Shown: positions 1-8,652, counted from the stretch's first letter. The stretch: 64,000 nt of DNA from Candidatus Hydrogenedentota bacterium (GCA_035416745.1 DAOLNV010000013.1:14674-78673), one strand, 5' to 3'. Program-made: numbers and translations. Notes: generated by a model not told the origin, from the sequence alone.

Positions 1-711
1 GTGGGCCGGACTGTCGTGCACCCGCCCGGCGTGTTCGCTGTCGACGAGGACGGCGATCATCCCGGCCCGGTGGGCACCCAAGACATCGCGCTGCGGCTTG
101 TCGCCAACGAACCACGCGGCATCGGGCCGCACACCCATTGTATCCAGCGCAGCATCAAAGATGCGCGGGTCGGGCTTGTTTACGCCAACCTCGGCAGAGA
201 ACACTATCGCGTCAAAGTATTCGAGAATCCCCGCCTGCGCGAAATTGGCGCGCAGGCCATCGCCCGGCATGAGCGTATTGGACACCACGCCCATGCGGAA
301 TCCCATCTGGCGCAAGCGCTGGAGGGCTGGACGCACGAAACCGTATATGGGTTGGGCTTCCCACCAGAGCATAAGGCGAAACCAGTGCGCGATCTCATCC
401 GGGGACGGTTCCCCGCCGTTCTTGCGCAACCACTCCTCGATAACGGGCCGCACGTCCATCGCGGGCCGGGGCGGTTTCAGAGCCAGAAACCGTTCGAGGC
501 AATCCTTCGACATCGCTAGAAACCAATCGAACGGCTCGGGGCGTTCGAGGTCCGGCTGCGCGCCGCGCTGCCATGATTCGATGCTCCACCTCACGCTGGC
601 ATCCTGCAGGACGCCCCCCATGTCGAACAGGATAGCCTCCGGCCGCTTCAGTTGTGATGCAATGATCTCCATTTTGGTATCCGATGCGCGAAGAACGCCT
701 ATTGTAGTCAT
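1..711 (-). CDS. HAD-superfamily hydrolase (subfamily IA), C-terminus cut by window edge
   Basis: A cytoplasmic haloacid-dehalogenase-type phosphatase is read on the minus strand without a stop to base 1, so its C-terminus lies outside the window. The four HAD motifs appear in order: FDMGGVL (Asp nucleophile; the usual second Asp is Gly, as in the DxGGV subgroup), VSNT, a lysine before PDPRIF, and VGDKPQRDVLGA with the acidic metal ligands. A helical cap lies between motifs I and II. Two in-frame ATGs exist at 711 and 672. Neither has a convincing ribosome site; 711 is chosen only because it is the longer. The substrate cannot be predicted, since this subfamily covers sugar phosphates, nucleotides and phosphoglycolate. 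It is separated from the next minus-strand gene, yraN, by a decayed plus-strand gene. Confidence 0.85.
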   Translation of the reverse strand, partial: MTTIGVLRASDTKMEIIASQLKRPEAILFDMGGVLQDASVRWSIESWQRGAQPDLERPEPFDWFLAMSKDCLERFLALKPPRPAMDVRPVIEEWLRKNGGEPSPDEIAHWFRLMLWWEAQPIYGFVRPALQRLRQMGFRMGVVSNTLMPGDGLRANFAQAGILEYFDAIVFSAEVGVNKPDPRIFDAALDTMGVRPDAAWFVGDKPQRDVLGAHRAGMIAVLVDSEHAGRVHDSPAH

Positions 712-856
712 TTCCGCAGGGCAACTTCCATCAATACGGATAACCCCTAATCGTCTCTATGAGAAAGCCTTCGGGGGAGGGAACTTGTTGTCTCCATAGA
801 GACCAGAACGAACTCACACTGAGACACAGGGAACACAAAGGTTGAATCCTCCGAAA

Positions 857-1218
857 CAAAATGAGACAGGAGGCATCAGTGCGGATTGCGCGGTGGCGGT
901 TCATCGAGAGACGGGTCCCGGCTATTGGACACAGTGTACGAGGCGGTTCTTGCGCGGGATTCGGAGGCCCGGGGTCTGCGCGAGGCACGGCAGGTTCCCG
1001 TCCCCATCGAGCTTCGCAGGGTCCGGTTCGACGAAAGGTTTCGTGCAGACCCCATCGTGAAGGATAGCCGTTCTTGTGGAACTCAAATCCGGGGAGAAGG
1101 TCACAAAGGCGCACCATAAGCAGGTGTCGACCTGTCTGCGGTTGAGGTGTATCAGACTCGGCTTGACTTCGGCGAGGCTTTGATGAGGGACGGCATTCCC
1201 CGCATCATAAACCGAGAC
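857..1218 (+). pseudogene. Frameshifted GxxExxY family gene
   Basis: Pieces of a GxxExxY protein are readable in order but in different frames. First comes CAVAVHRETGPG. A +1 shift leads to LLDTVYEAVLARD, an arginine-rich stretch and VRFDERFRADPIVKD. A second shift leads to VLVELKSGEKVTKAHHKQV, and a third to FGEALMRDGIPRIINRD. These match the family order (HRELGPG, LxxxYexaL, FRaDxxV, VELKa, HxxQ, NFG..lxdGikRvvn). At least three frame changes in about 360 bases mean it cannot make an intact protein. The family is small (about 120-140 residues) and functionally uncharacterised, with a PD-(D/E)xK-like core. Short degenerate flanks around such genes (text resembling CTTTGTGCCTCTGTG, seen near 1265) are common. 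No intact copy was seen in this window. Confidence 0.75.
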
Positions 1219-1529
1219 ATTGAGCAGATTTCGCTTCGGCGCAGGCACCATTTCCTCCGCGTCCTTTGTGCCTCTGTGTGAGTTTCCCCAATCGTTTTGT
1301 TATCCGATTGGGGGATAATGGGATATGCCATCGCCCGCAATGGTGAGTCGAGGCCCCGGCATGCCGTATCGCCGTTTTTCATGGCTGCATCCTGTGCTGG
1401 TTCTTGTCGGGTTGAGCTGGGGCGTGATGTATGCCGAGGAGCTCAAGGACTGGCCGCTGCGCCCGAGGCCCGCGCCTGCAGATGGCGGGCGGGGCCGCAG
1501 GCATGTCCCCCATCCAATAATGCTTGGCG
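1219..1529. other. Intergenic stretch with a perfect 9-bp inverted repeat
   Basis: No gene is recognised between the broken GxxExxY gene and yraN. A perfect inverted repeat, CCCCAATCG at 1286-1294 and CGATTGGGG at 1305-1313, has a 10-base loop rich in T on the plus strand. Neither strand shows a T-run after the stem, so it is not a standard intrinsic terminator. Open frames here show no family resemblance. Confidence 0.45.
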
Positions 1530-1910
1530 CTACTCGTCGCCGAATGCGTCGGGAATGTGGCGAATATCGGGTGTGCCCCCTACGGGGATCAAGACCGCGA
1601 CGATGTCGAACCTGTAGTAGAGGCCTGGATCGTCCCGCTCGTCAATGTACTGGTGCGCGGCGCGGCGAATATGCAGCTGTTTTTCGTAACCGACATTCTC
1701 TTCCGGATCAACTGTTTCGCCGCTCCTGCGGGTCTTTACTTCGACGAACGCGACGGTATCGCCCGACTGCGCGATGATGTCGATCTCGTAACGGCCGAAC
1801 GAGACGTTCCTGCCGAGGATTCTGTAGCCCTGGCGTCGCAGAAAGCGCGCGGCGAGGTCTTCTCCCCGTTGTCCGAAAGTGCGTGGCCTGCGCCAAGGCC
1901 ACCACTTCAT
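1530..1910 (-). CDS. yraN: YraN family (UPF0102) endonuclease-like protein
   Basis: This 126-residue protein has the UPF0102/YraN fold, a PD-(D/E)xK nuclease-like domain. It shows GQRGEDLAARFLRRQGYRIL at residues ~12-31, the acidic strand EIDIIAQSGDTVAFVEVKTR containing the Asp and the E-x-K pair, and the C-terminal YYRFDIVAV strand. Its length fits the family. The open frame extends further upstream, but the ATG at 1910 gives the expected N-terminus (MKWWPWRRP) and overlaps the scpA stop by four bases, implying translational coupling. The family's role is poorly defined and may involve Holliday-junction or DNA-repair processing. Being last in a run with scpA fits a general DNA-maintenance role. 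Confidence 0.9.
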   Translation of the reverse strand: MKWWPWRRPRTFGQRGEDLAARFLRRQGYRILGRNVSFGRYEIDIIAQSGDTVAFVEVKTRRSGETVDPEENVGYEKQLHIRRAAHQYIDERDDPGLYYRFDIVAVLIPVGGTPDIRHIPDAFGDE

Positions 1911-2746
1911 ACGGCGGGCTCCCTCTTGGCGGCAAACAGCCGGATCTCCCCGAAGGTGCCGTGTTGATGCGCGCGAAGCCGGCCCATACGGCAGAGTTCC
2001 AGGATGGCCAGGAAACAGCATACGAGCTCCATGCGGCTGCGGCAATGACCGAGAAGGTCCGTCCACGCCACGCTTCCCTCGCTTTCGAGCAGGTTCTCGA
2101 TGTACTCGATCTTCTCGTCGACGGATGCTTCTTCGGCCTGTACGGTGTGGAAAAGGTCGTCGGAAAAGAAGCGGATCACCCCTCGAAACGCCTCGATGAG
2201 ATCGAAAAGGGTAACCTCGAGCATCTCCTCTTCTTCGTCTTGCTCGGGCTCGATGTCGGGTGCGGCGTTGCGCACAAACCAGCGGGCGCGCTCTTTCTCG
2301 AGGTACTCGAGCCGCTGTGCGACATCGCGAAATCGCCGGTACTCGATGAGTTTCTCGACGAGTTCGACGCGGGGATCTTCGTCTTCGAACTCGTCTTCAT
2401 CTTCTTCGGCGCTCTGGTCGGGCGACAACAACATGCGCGATTTGATCTGAATGAGCGTGGCGGCCATCACCAGGAACTCGCCCGTGATGTCCAGATCCTC
2501 TTCACGCATCATCTCCAAGAAGCGCAGATACTGTTCCGTGATGGTGACGATGGGAATGTCGAAGATGTCGATTTCCTGCACCTTGATCAGGTAGAGCAAG
2601 ACTTCAAAGGGTCCCTCGAACATGTCGAGATGCAGGCGCAACACCTCATCGGTCGCCTCATCGACGATAATAGCCTCTCCGGCGCCGCCCGCCGCTTCCG
2701 GATGCTCGGCGGTCTGTTCATGAACTTTGTCAGTATTATCGGGCAT
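1907..2746 (-). CDS. scpA: Segregation and condensation protein A
   Basis: ScpA is the kleisin subunit of the bacterial SMC condensin; it bridges the SMC heads and binds ScpB to drive chromosome organisation. The 279-residue product carries the diagnostic N-terminal stretch LHLDMFEGPFEVLLYLIKVQ at residues ~37-56, followed by IDIFDIPIVTITEQYL and the helical FLVMAATLIQIKSRMLL segment. A long acidic linker (EEDEDEFEDEDP) precedes the C-terminal winged-helix part, IAFxELLxxxR-type in other members. The first ~35 residues are a low-complexity extension. The gene lies between an anchored unknown protein (57-base gap) and yraN (4-base overlap). ScpB and SMC are not in the window. Confidence 0.95.
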   Translation of the reverse strand: MPDNTDKVHEQTAEHPEAAGGAGEAIIVDEATDEVLRLHLDMFEGPFEVLLYLIKVQEIDIFDIPIVTITEQYLRFLEMMREEDLDITGEFLVMAATLIQIKSRMLLSPDQSAEEDEDEFEDEDPRVELVEKLIEYRRFRDVAQRLEYLEKERARWFVRNAAPDIEPEQDEEEEMLEVTLFDLIEAFRGVIRFFSDDLFHTVQAEEASVDEKIEYIENLLESEGSVAWTDLLGHCRSRMELVCCFLAILELCRMGRLRAHQHGTFGEIRLFAAKREPAV

Positions 2747-2803
2747 ACGGTGTATCCATCACGGCCTCAAAACCTTGCTGTCACGCGAAATCGGGGTCCA
2801 CAT

Positions 2804-4405
2804 CTACGGGTGAAGGGAGCAAATCATCACGATATCGCCCCGTACTTCGCCATTCTCGTAGGCAAACAGTCCGGCGACCTCTGAGATTCGTTCCGCACTG
2901 TACAACCACCCTCCCAGGACGTTCTGATAATCTTGTAAGGCCCGTTCCTGCAAGACATGCTCTGAAACCAGGAACGACAAGGTTTCCTCTATCGTGCGCG
3001 CACATTCCGAGGGTTGTATCCGTACGTAGAGGTTGCCGGGTTGTTCCAAGGGCCTGGGAACGGGCTTGCTGGCGAGCAGGTCCTCGGCGATCCGGCTGCT
3101 CGTGCACACGAGGAGGGCATCGCCATAAGCGGCGGCCACAGGTTCCAGGGAAGGCCCGCCGATCATGGGGATGCGCAGCATTGCTCGCTCGGCGTCGTAC
3201 CGCGGATACGACTCCCAAGGCAACGCCGGTGCAGGCGCGGCAGGCAAGCCGCTCAGAAACTCGGCCGGGGCGCCTGCCGGAACCTCGAACGTGCCGGCAA
3301 ACAGGGGCGCCGGGAACCACTCGTTGAGGTCCACGCCCTGCAACGCAACGCGCCAACCCGGCCCGAGAGGGCCGAGAATCGTCGCAAGAAGCCGAGGCAC
3401 TGATGGCGGTCCCTCCTCCGGCAGTGTCTCCCACTCGATGAGCTTTGCCTCCGAGAACAACGCATTCTCGCCTTGACCGGCGAAAAGGGGGCCCAATGCG
3501 AGCCAGAGGTCGCGCAGCGGTTTGTCGAGGTTCCCCGATGCAGCAACAAGCCCTGGCGGCGGCGCTAACAATTGCCGTGGAGACACCCCGGCTAACAATG
3601 GCGCGAGGCGGTCATGCTGTTCATCGCGCAGCTTGGCGTTCCACGCTAGATGCGCTTGCGTCTTGTCAAGCCATAGCCGGAATCTGAAATCCTGAAAAAC
3701 TTCTCCCAGAGGGTCGTCCTTGGCAAACGTGGCGGTGCCGCCGATGTCTTCTCCGCCAGCCTTGGCGAACGCCTCTTCGAACGCCTCCTGAGACAAAGCC
3801 TCGCCTTGTTGAAGAGTCAGGGCGTTCACGAGGGCGTCACGAGAAGGAGAGACCAGCAAGATCCGTCCGCGGACGGCGTAGAAGAGCGAGCCATCGTCAA
3901 ACTTCCGAAGCACGAGCCCGCCGGCCGTATCCCGCTCAATCCCTGGCGTGACCCAGTGCAGTTGCTCGAGGAGTTTGCCGATGCGCGTCATCTTGGTCAC
4001 ACACAGGACGTCAGTGAAGTTGCGCAGGTCGTTCCCGCTCAAGTAGCAGTCGTCAACAATGATGTTGCGGACCATCCACTCGGGGAGGCTGAGTTCGCCG
4101 CGAAGGGCTTTTGTGATGCGCCCAGACCCGATATCGGGGGGCAGCGTGTCCCAGACGGCCGAATCGGCCAGTTTGGCCCGGCTGTTGAGAATGTCGCGCA
4201 AGACGATGCTGTATTTCTGCTGGGACGGGATGAGCTGGTACAGGGGGTGGGTATCGCGCGTAATCCAATAGCTCAGGCCTGCCAAGATGATCAGGAGCAC
4301 CAGGAAGACGCGCTTGAACGGGAAACCGCGGCGCCGGGGCCGGCGGCGCGAGCCGGAAAAACGCCCGTGAATGCGGCCGCGGTATAGGCGTTGACTCTCG
4401 CTCAT
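2804..4405 (-). CDS. Unknown membrane-anchored protein, 533 residues
   Basis: I do not recognise a specific family. The N-terminus is strongly basic (arginine-rich, residues 8-32), followed by one hydrophobic segment at ~33-48. This gives a single-pass signal anchor with about 480 residues outside the membrane. The exported part contains repeated motifs about reading out a score-like domain (LVSPSRDALVNALTL, LLVCTSSRIAEDLLASKP) that recall DUF3352-type proteins, where a globular domain ends in a similar DALLVCTS strand. This comparison is tentative. The start overlaps the stop of the upstream ceramidase-like/C45 gene by four bases, so the two are translationally coupled and probably act in the same compartment. 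The C-terminus (DIVMICSLHP) closes with a hydrophobic beta strand. Confidence 0.6.
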   Translation of the reverse strand: MSESQRLYRGRIHGRFSGSRRRPRRRGFPFKRVFLVLLIILAGLSYWITRDTHPLYQLIPSQQKYSIVLRDILNSRAKLADSAVWDTLPPDIGSGRITKALRGELSLPEWMVRNIIVDDCYLSGNDLRNFTDVLCVTKMTRIGKLLEQLHWVTPGIERDTAGGLVLRKFDDGSLFYAVRGRILLVSPSRDALVNALTLQQGEALSQEAFEEAFAKAGGEDIGGTATFAKDDPLGEVFQDFRFRLWLDKTQAHLAWNAKLRDEQHDRLAPLLAGVSPRQLLAPPPGLVAASGNLDKPLRDLWLALGPLFAGQGENALFSEAKLIEWETLPEEGPPSVPRLLATILGPLGPGWRVALQGVDLNEWFPAPLFAGTFEVPAGAPAEFLSGLPAAPAPALPWESYPRYDAERAMLRIPMIGGPSLEPVAAAYGDALLVCTSSRIAEDLLASKPVPRPLEQPGNLYVRIQPSECARTIEETLSFLVSEHVLQERALQDYQNVLGGWLYSAERISEVAGLFAYENGEVRGDIVMICSLHP

Positions 4406-6819
4406 GACTTGGCGGCGCCTCCCTTTTCGGAGCCTTTCTCAGCCGCGGTGCTCTTGTCTTCGGCCTCAAACGTGAATGTGACAAAGGCGCCGGGGCGGTG
4501 TTCGGGAGTTGGCACGCCAACTCGCATCCGGCGCGCCTTGGGCTCGAATACCACGCTGTACCGGGTATTGGCATTGAAAACGCTCGCCGTCTCGGAGACG
4601 CCTTCCTGTGTGTCCGAGAGAATCTCCTCGACCTCTGACGCGTTAAGGTTGCGTTCTTCGGCGACGAGGGCGGCGAGGCGCAAGTACCGGTCGCGGGCGG
4701 CGTCGTCCAATTGCTCCGCCTCCGGGTTCGCTCCGAACAGCACCCCCTGCGACGGGCCGCGCAAACGGGGCGTACCTCCCAGTTGAACCACGCGTACAGA
4801 GGGCAGACCGTCGGCTTCGGGATTCGGGTCGCCCACGAGTATGTGGTAGCCCTGAAGATGAGGAAACATGTCTATCATTTCAAGAGCGGCCCACGCAGTC
4901 TGTGCCTTCTCGAGGATGTAAGCCATGATCAGTTCAACGGGGGGGCCCGTCAACGCTGGCATTCCAAGAGTTTCGTTCCGCTCGACGCACACCACCACCC
5001 CCGCGTCGTTCATGCCGCTGAATCCGCCTCCGCTCCAGGGGAATCCCACCAGGAGAAAGCGGGCTCCCTCCGCCGGGCGCACATCGTATACCACGGGTTC
5101 GGCAGGTTCCGGCCAATCCAGGTTGCGCCCGATGAGAATGTCGTCGGCGCCGGCCTTGAGGCCCACGGCCGCGAACATCGTGCAGAAGGGCGCCCGGTAC
5201 AATTCGCCCAGACCCTCGCGAGCATCTATCATGGGCCCGCATTGCACGAGCCATGCCGCATCGAAAGGCATACCGGCGCCCGCCGCCATGCCGGCCATCT
5301 CGTCGAAGAGACCGTCCGGCAACCCAGCCAGCATCGGACGCGCCCCCATAGCAAGCCACGGAACGGCCAGGTTCTCCGTCGCAAGGTATTGTTCGGCGAA
5401 ATCGGGAAGAAATGTCCAAAACGGCTGCTTGGGACCGATCACGCCGGAGGCGGCCGGGGCCGCATAACGCTGCTCGAACTCGGACTGCAGTACCTCGCGG
5501 AACGCTGCTCCGTGCGCGTACCCCCTCTGATACGCCTTCCCGGTCAGGACAACACGCTTGACGCCTCCCTCGACGTCGACTTGGGGCGGCTCTTCGTTCG
5601 CCACGGGAACATCGGCATCGCCCCTTGACACCATGCGCGAGAACTGCGTCCAAAACCAATCGCCCGTTGCGGGACCGTAAAACGAAAGCATGCTTTCATA
5701 TCCAGGAACAGCGTACTGCGAGGGCGGCACGAAGAAGAATCGGTAATCATTCGCGATACCAACGGTGAACTGAGCGGCATAACCGAGGTCCAGGCAACGT
5801 GACCTCAGGTCCAGCGAGAGTTTCGCGCATGGCTCTCCTGGGATGAAGGTCAATGCCAGATCGCCGATCTCGAGCGTTGCCAAGGTTGCTGTCGAAGGCA
5901 GGTACGCATCCGCCAACGTCGGCGGCAATTCGGGAGTCGCCTGGGCCGCTTCGATCGGAACATCGCCGCTCTTTATCTTCTGGGCAATCTCGAAAGCGCG
6001 TTCCGCGAGCGATTTCCCGGCGGATTCCGCCTGCGCCCATCCCGGGACGCCCCGGGCGTTGCTCCACGCGGTATCCCCACAGGCGCCCTGAAGAAACAGG
6101 GCCACACAGCCGGGATCGGCAAGCTCCTCGACGCGAGCGCAGAAATAGCCGGGAAAACCGGCGCTCAGGGTCAGCATGTCCGGACCCGGGACCACGGCCG
6201 CGCCGCACCGAACGCCAAAACTCCCCACAACGGCCAGGGCTTTGCCGTCGGAATCGTTGACACGAAGAACTCCCAACTGTGAATCGACCGGGCCACTGGC
6301 GATCATGGTGTTTTGAGACAGCTTCTCCTGGTTGGATATTCCGTACCCAACTGTAGCCCGCTTGCGGCTATCGCAAGCCGCGCGCATGGCCTCAGCAAAC
6401 TTCTCCGCCATCGAGTCGACCAGCTCGGGCATGTAGCGCCCCGTGAATATGCGGAAAACCAGCGGACGCACCATCCCGCCGGGTCCGCTCATGGTGTGAG
6501 TAGCCGTCAGAAGAATGTTCTCACGAGGCACTTCTTTTGGCGCGCGTTCGAGCACGGCTTCCCGCAAGGAAGGGCTGATCACGCAGAGGTCCGCCGATAC
6601 GAGCAGCACCCGCGTGTCGCCATCATCCAGATAGAGAGCGCGCACCCACAGCGGGTCATGAACGGCGACCGCGCCGCGGCCCATACGGTGGTAACTTCCC
6701 GCGAGAGGGGTGCCCAGTTCCGGAGTGATCTCGACCTTCGCCGCGCCAGCCTCCATTGCTCCGGCTGACCCGGCAAACAAGACTCCCACCACTACTGCAA
6801 TCACAAGACGTCTGACCAT
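4402..6819 (-). CDS. Secreted fusion: neutral ceramidase-like domain plus C45 Ntn-hydrolase
   Basis: An 805-residue exported protein joins two hydrolase families. After a signal peptide (residues 1-21, cleavage near GSAGA), residues ~22-395 match the N-terminal domain of neutral/alkaline non-lysosomal ceramidases: GAAKVEITPELGTPLAGSY, VSADLCVIS, LLTATHTMSGPGG and FLQGACGD. Residues ~417-780 match peptidase family C45 (acyl-CoA:6-aminopenicillanate acyltransferase-like): the opening GKAYQRGYAHGAAFREVLQ, the nucleophile Cys546 in CTMFAAVG, and IGRNLDWPEP. C45 enzymes are Ntn-hydrolases that usually self-cleave before the Cys, so the halves may separate. Both families act on amide bonds of lipids or acylated amines, which suggests N-acyl substrate breakdown outside the cytoplasm. 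This is inference. The stop overlaps the next gene's start by four bases. Confidence 0.8.
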   Translation of the reverse strand: MVRRLVIAVVVGVLFAGSAGAMEAGAAKVEITPELGTPLAGSYHRMGRGAVAVHDPLWVRALYLDDGDTRVLLVSADLCVISPSLREAVLERAPKEVPRENILLTATHTMSGPGGMVRPLVFRIFTGRYMPELVDSMAEKFAEAMRAACDSRKRATVGYGISNQEKLSQNTMIASGPVDSQLGVLRVNDSDGKALAVVGSFGVRCGAAVVPGPDMLTLSAGFPGYFCARVEELADPGCVALFLQGACGDTAWSNARGVPGWAQAESAGKSLAERAFEIAQKIKSGDVPIEAAQATPELPPTLADAYLPSTATLATLEIGDLALTFIPGEPCAKLSLDLRSRCLDLGYAAQFTVGIANDYRFFFVPPSQYAVPGYESMLSFYGPATGDWFWTQFSRMVSRGDADVPVANEEPPQVDVEGGVKRVVLTGKAYQRGYAHGAAFREVLQSEFEQRYAAPAASGVIGPKQPFWTFLPDFAEQYLATENLAVPWLAMGARPMLAGLPDGLFDEMAGMAAGAGMPFDAAWLVQCGPMIDAREGLGELYRAPFCTMFAAVGLKAGADDILIGRNLDWPEPAEPVVYDVRPAEGARFLLVGFPWSGGGFSGMNDAGVVVCVERNETLGMPALTGPPVELIMAYILEKAQTAWAALEMIDMFPHLQGYHILVGDPNPEADGLPSVRVVQLGGTPRLRGPSQGVLFGANPEAEQLDDAARDRYLRLAALVAEERNLNASEVEEILSDTQEGVSETASVFNANTRYSVVFEPKARRMRVGVPTPEHRPGAFVTFTFEAEDKSTAAEKGSEKGGAAKS

Positions 6820-7566
6820 GCTTTACTCGCCTGAAAACTCCAGAGCACGATTCTCCGGAAGTGCGTACATGCCTTCGGGGGCGCATTCAACGTGTCTTAC
6901 TCTGGCGAAGGCCTCCGATTATTGGTTTCCCGGCCATGCCGGGCCGAAAGCCGCGCACGTGGATCGTCCTTGCCGCCCCCCTTGAGCGCGATGCATCATC
7001 CCGCCGCGTCCCGAAACGAGCGCGGAAGGTCCATTGCCAACGCATTGACCGATGGACGGTTAAGCATCGGCCGGGTCTAAAGATCGAACCTTTGCCCGAT
7101 CACGATTTCGGCCGACATCTTCGCCGTCTCCCCGGCTTTCCGTAGAGTGTAGCACAGCCCCCGCCGCCAATGGCAATGCGCAGCCCCTGCGTTCGCAATT
7201 GCGAGCAAGCTCGAAACAAGAGCTTCTTCCTGCGGACCGCGCCACTCGTTCGGCCGCGAGGTCTCCGAAACGGCCTGAATGCCGGATACGCGTCCAGAGA
7301 TGACACAGACGAACAGAGTGGCTCTGCGTAGAAGGCTTCCCTGCAATAGAACCACCACGGCACGAAGACACAAAGAAGACCGCAAAGACGCCGCCAACGC
7401 CTTTCCGGTGTAGCGTTCGGCCTGGCGCCGGGCGTCCGGCCGTCTGACGCAAGGGCAGGCACTACAGCGCGTTTGGAAGGCCATGCTGTCTATCCTGTCC
7501 ATCTTCATCCTGTCAAAGCTTCTCTCCTCAGTTTTTACGTGGCAACTGGAAGTGCAATTCGAAGAG
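6820..7566. other. Intergenic region without a recognisable gene
   Basis: About 750 bases separate the minus-strand ceramidase-like operon from the plus-strand leucine attenuator. Open frames on both strands lack family resemblance. Between ~7350 and ~7520 the text CACGGCACGAAGACACAAAG and TCTATCCTGTCCATCTTCAT resembles low-information spacer motifs often seen around mobile or GxxExxY genes in related genomes. No repeat pair, tRNA or terminator was found. Confidence 0.5.
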
Positions 7567-7595
7567 TTGACCTCTGGGGGCCAAGGTGCTATACT
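7567..7595 (+). promoter_or_regulatory. Sigma-70-type promoter for the leucine leader
   Basis: TTGACC at 7567-7572 and TATACT at 7590-7595 are separated by exactly 17 bases. Transcription should begin near 7602, shortly before the leucine-rich leader peptide. Both hexamers match consensus at five of six positions. Confidence 0.7.
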
Positions 7596-7626
7596 TTCTT
7601 CAAGTAATATGAAGAGGATAAGCATA

Positions 7627-7710
7627 GTGGTTAATTCGAAGCATATGAGCCGTCTACTCTCACTCCTCCTCGTGGAGGAAGGCCGGCCCAATATGCCTCG
7701 AATTCCTTAA
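7627..7710 (+). CDS. Leucine-rich leader peptide of an attenuator
   Basis: A short frame contains MSRLLSLLLVEEGRP, with five leucine codons in a six-codon run at 7654-7671 (CTA CTC TCA CTC CTC CTC). Three in-frame starts exist: ATG 7609, GTG 7627 and ATG 7645. GTG 7627 is preferred because AGAGGA lies eight bases upstream, giving 27 residues. The stop at 7710 sits 31 bases before a terminator stem. CGGCCC at 7684-7689, just after the leucine codons, can pair with GGGCCG at 7747-7752, which would open the terminator's 5' arm. A ribosome stalled on leucine codons would leave this pairing free, while one reaching the stop would block it. This is the layout of classical leu attenuation. Confidence 0.7.
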   Translation: MVNSKHMSRLLSLLLVEEGRPNMPRIP

Positions 7711-7741
7711 TCAATTCCCCGTAAGGGTTTAGGAACTGAAG

Positions 7742-7774
7742 GCCGCGGGCCGAAGAGCCCGCGGCTCTTTTTTT
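7742..7774 (+). terminator. Intrinsic terminator serving as attenuator
   Basis: GCCGCGGGC (7742-7750) and GCCCGCGGC (7757-7765) form a perfect nine-base GC-rich stem around a six-base loop, followed directly by TCTTTTTTTT. It lies between the leucine leader peptide and the LeuA-like gene, as expected for a transcription attenuator. Confidence 0.85.
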
Positions 7775-7914
7775 GGCCCCGAACAGGGGGCCGCCGAAGG
7801 GAGGTGGTGTCGTATGGATTTGGGGCTACCTGGTCTCAGGTCCGGGCGCTTGGTGCGGCATGACTCGAAGTCATCTGGGTTTACCGCAACAATGCAGCCA
7901 AAAGGAGACGTATC

Positions 7915-8652
7915 ATGTCCGGATCGATGCAAACGTACGACACTACCCTGCGCGACAAGGTTGCAGGGATAGGCTCTTCTGTGACAATGGACCATGCCGT
8001 CAGCATAGCGCGCTCGGTGGAGAAGGCTGGCGCGGCAACCATCGAGGCGGGGTATCCCGCGGAATCGCGCGTGCAGCGCGATATTGTGAGAGCTGTCGCG
8101 GCCGCCGTCACTGGTTCAGAAGTGGCCGCGGCGGCATCGTGCGATGCCGGGGAAGTGGCGGCCGCGATCGAAGCAGTCCAGCATGCCGCGAAACCTGTGG
8201 TCCACGTCTATCTGTCCGCGCACGAAGCCCGCGAACCGGAAGCCCGCAGGCACGTATGCCGTGCGGTGCGGGAAGCTGTGGCCGCCGTTCGAAGTGCGGG
8301 GTTCCAAGTCCAATTCGCGATCAACGGTATTGAAGAGATGGAGCGCCCGTTCCGGCGGCATTGTATCGATGTTGCCGTGAATGCCGGGGCATCCCGAATT
8401 GGCGTCCCTGACAGCGCGGGCAGGATTTCCGCTACCGAGCATGCGGCGCTGGTCCGCGATACCGTTCAGTTTGTGGGCCCGAACGTCGCGGTTTCGGTTC
8501 CGCGTCACCTGGTTTGCCACGGCGCAACTGAAAGCGCGGCGGCCCTTGATGTGGGGGGTGCCACTGGCGCCAACAAACACGCCGCGAGAGCGGTTGCGTC
8601 TCGGCCTGTGCACCAGGATTGGCGGTGCACAGTCGAAGTGGCTTCCCTCTAG
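7915..8652 (+). CDS. Short, degenerate LeuA/HMGL-like protein
   Basis: The 245-residue product aligns along the TIM-barrel of 2-isopropylmalate synthase (HMGL-like family). It has YDTTLRD at residues 8-14, IEAGYPAES, a middle barrel and AGASRIGVPDSAGRIS, equivalent to AGATTINIPDTVGY. Full LeuA proteins are about 370-510 residues; this one stops at the end of the barrel and has no C-terminal regulatory region. Key positions are altered: the DGEQ that normally follows TTLRD is KVAG, and the metal-binding HxH strand (SVHxHxD) reads SVPRHLV. The NGIGERAGN loop is unrecognisable. It is therefore unlikely to be an active synthase. A good ribosome site (AAAAGGAGA) precedes ATG 7915. It may be a decaying paralogue still under leucine control, or a protein with a new role. 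Confidence 0.65.
   Translation: MSGSMQTYDTTLRDKVAGIGSSVTMDHAVSIARSVEKAGAATIEAGYPAESRVQRDIVRAVAAAVTGSEVAAAASCDAGEVAAAIEAVQHAAKPVVHVYLSAHEAREPEARRHVCRAVREAVAAVRSAGFQVQFAINGIEEMERPFRRHCIDVAVNAGASRIGVPDSAGRISATEHAALVRDTVQFVGPNVAVSVPRHLVCHGATESAAALDVGGATGANKHAARAVASRPVHQDWRCTVEVASL

Noticed and set aside
1325..1777. A 150-codon plus-strand frame with a hydrophobic start (MPYRRFSWLHPVLVLVG)
   Set aside because: More than half lies opposite yraN, it has no ribosome site, and its second half is arginine-rich shadow text.
7077..7691. A 204-codon minus-strand frame ending in MSAEIVIGQRFDL
   Set aside because: No family resemblance and no ribosome site; it runs opposite the leucine promoter and leader, which are better supported.
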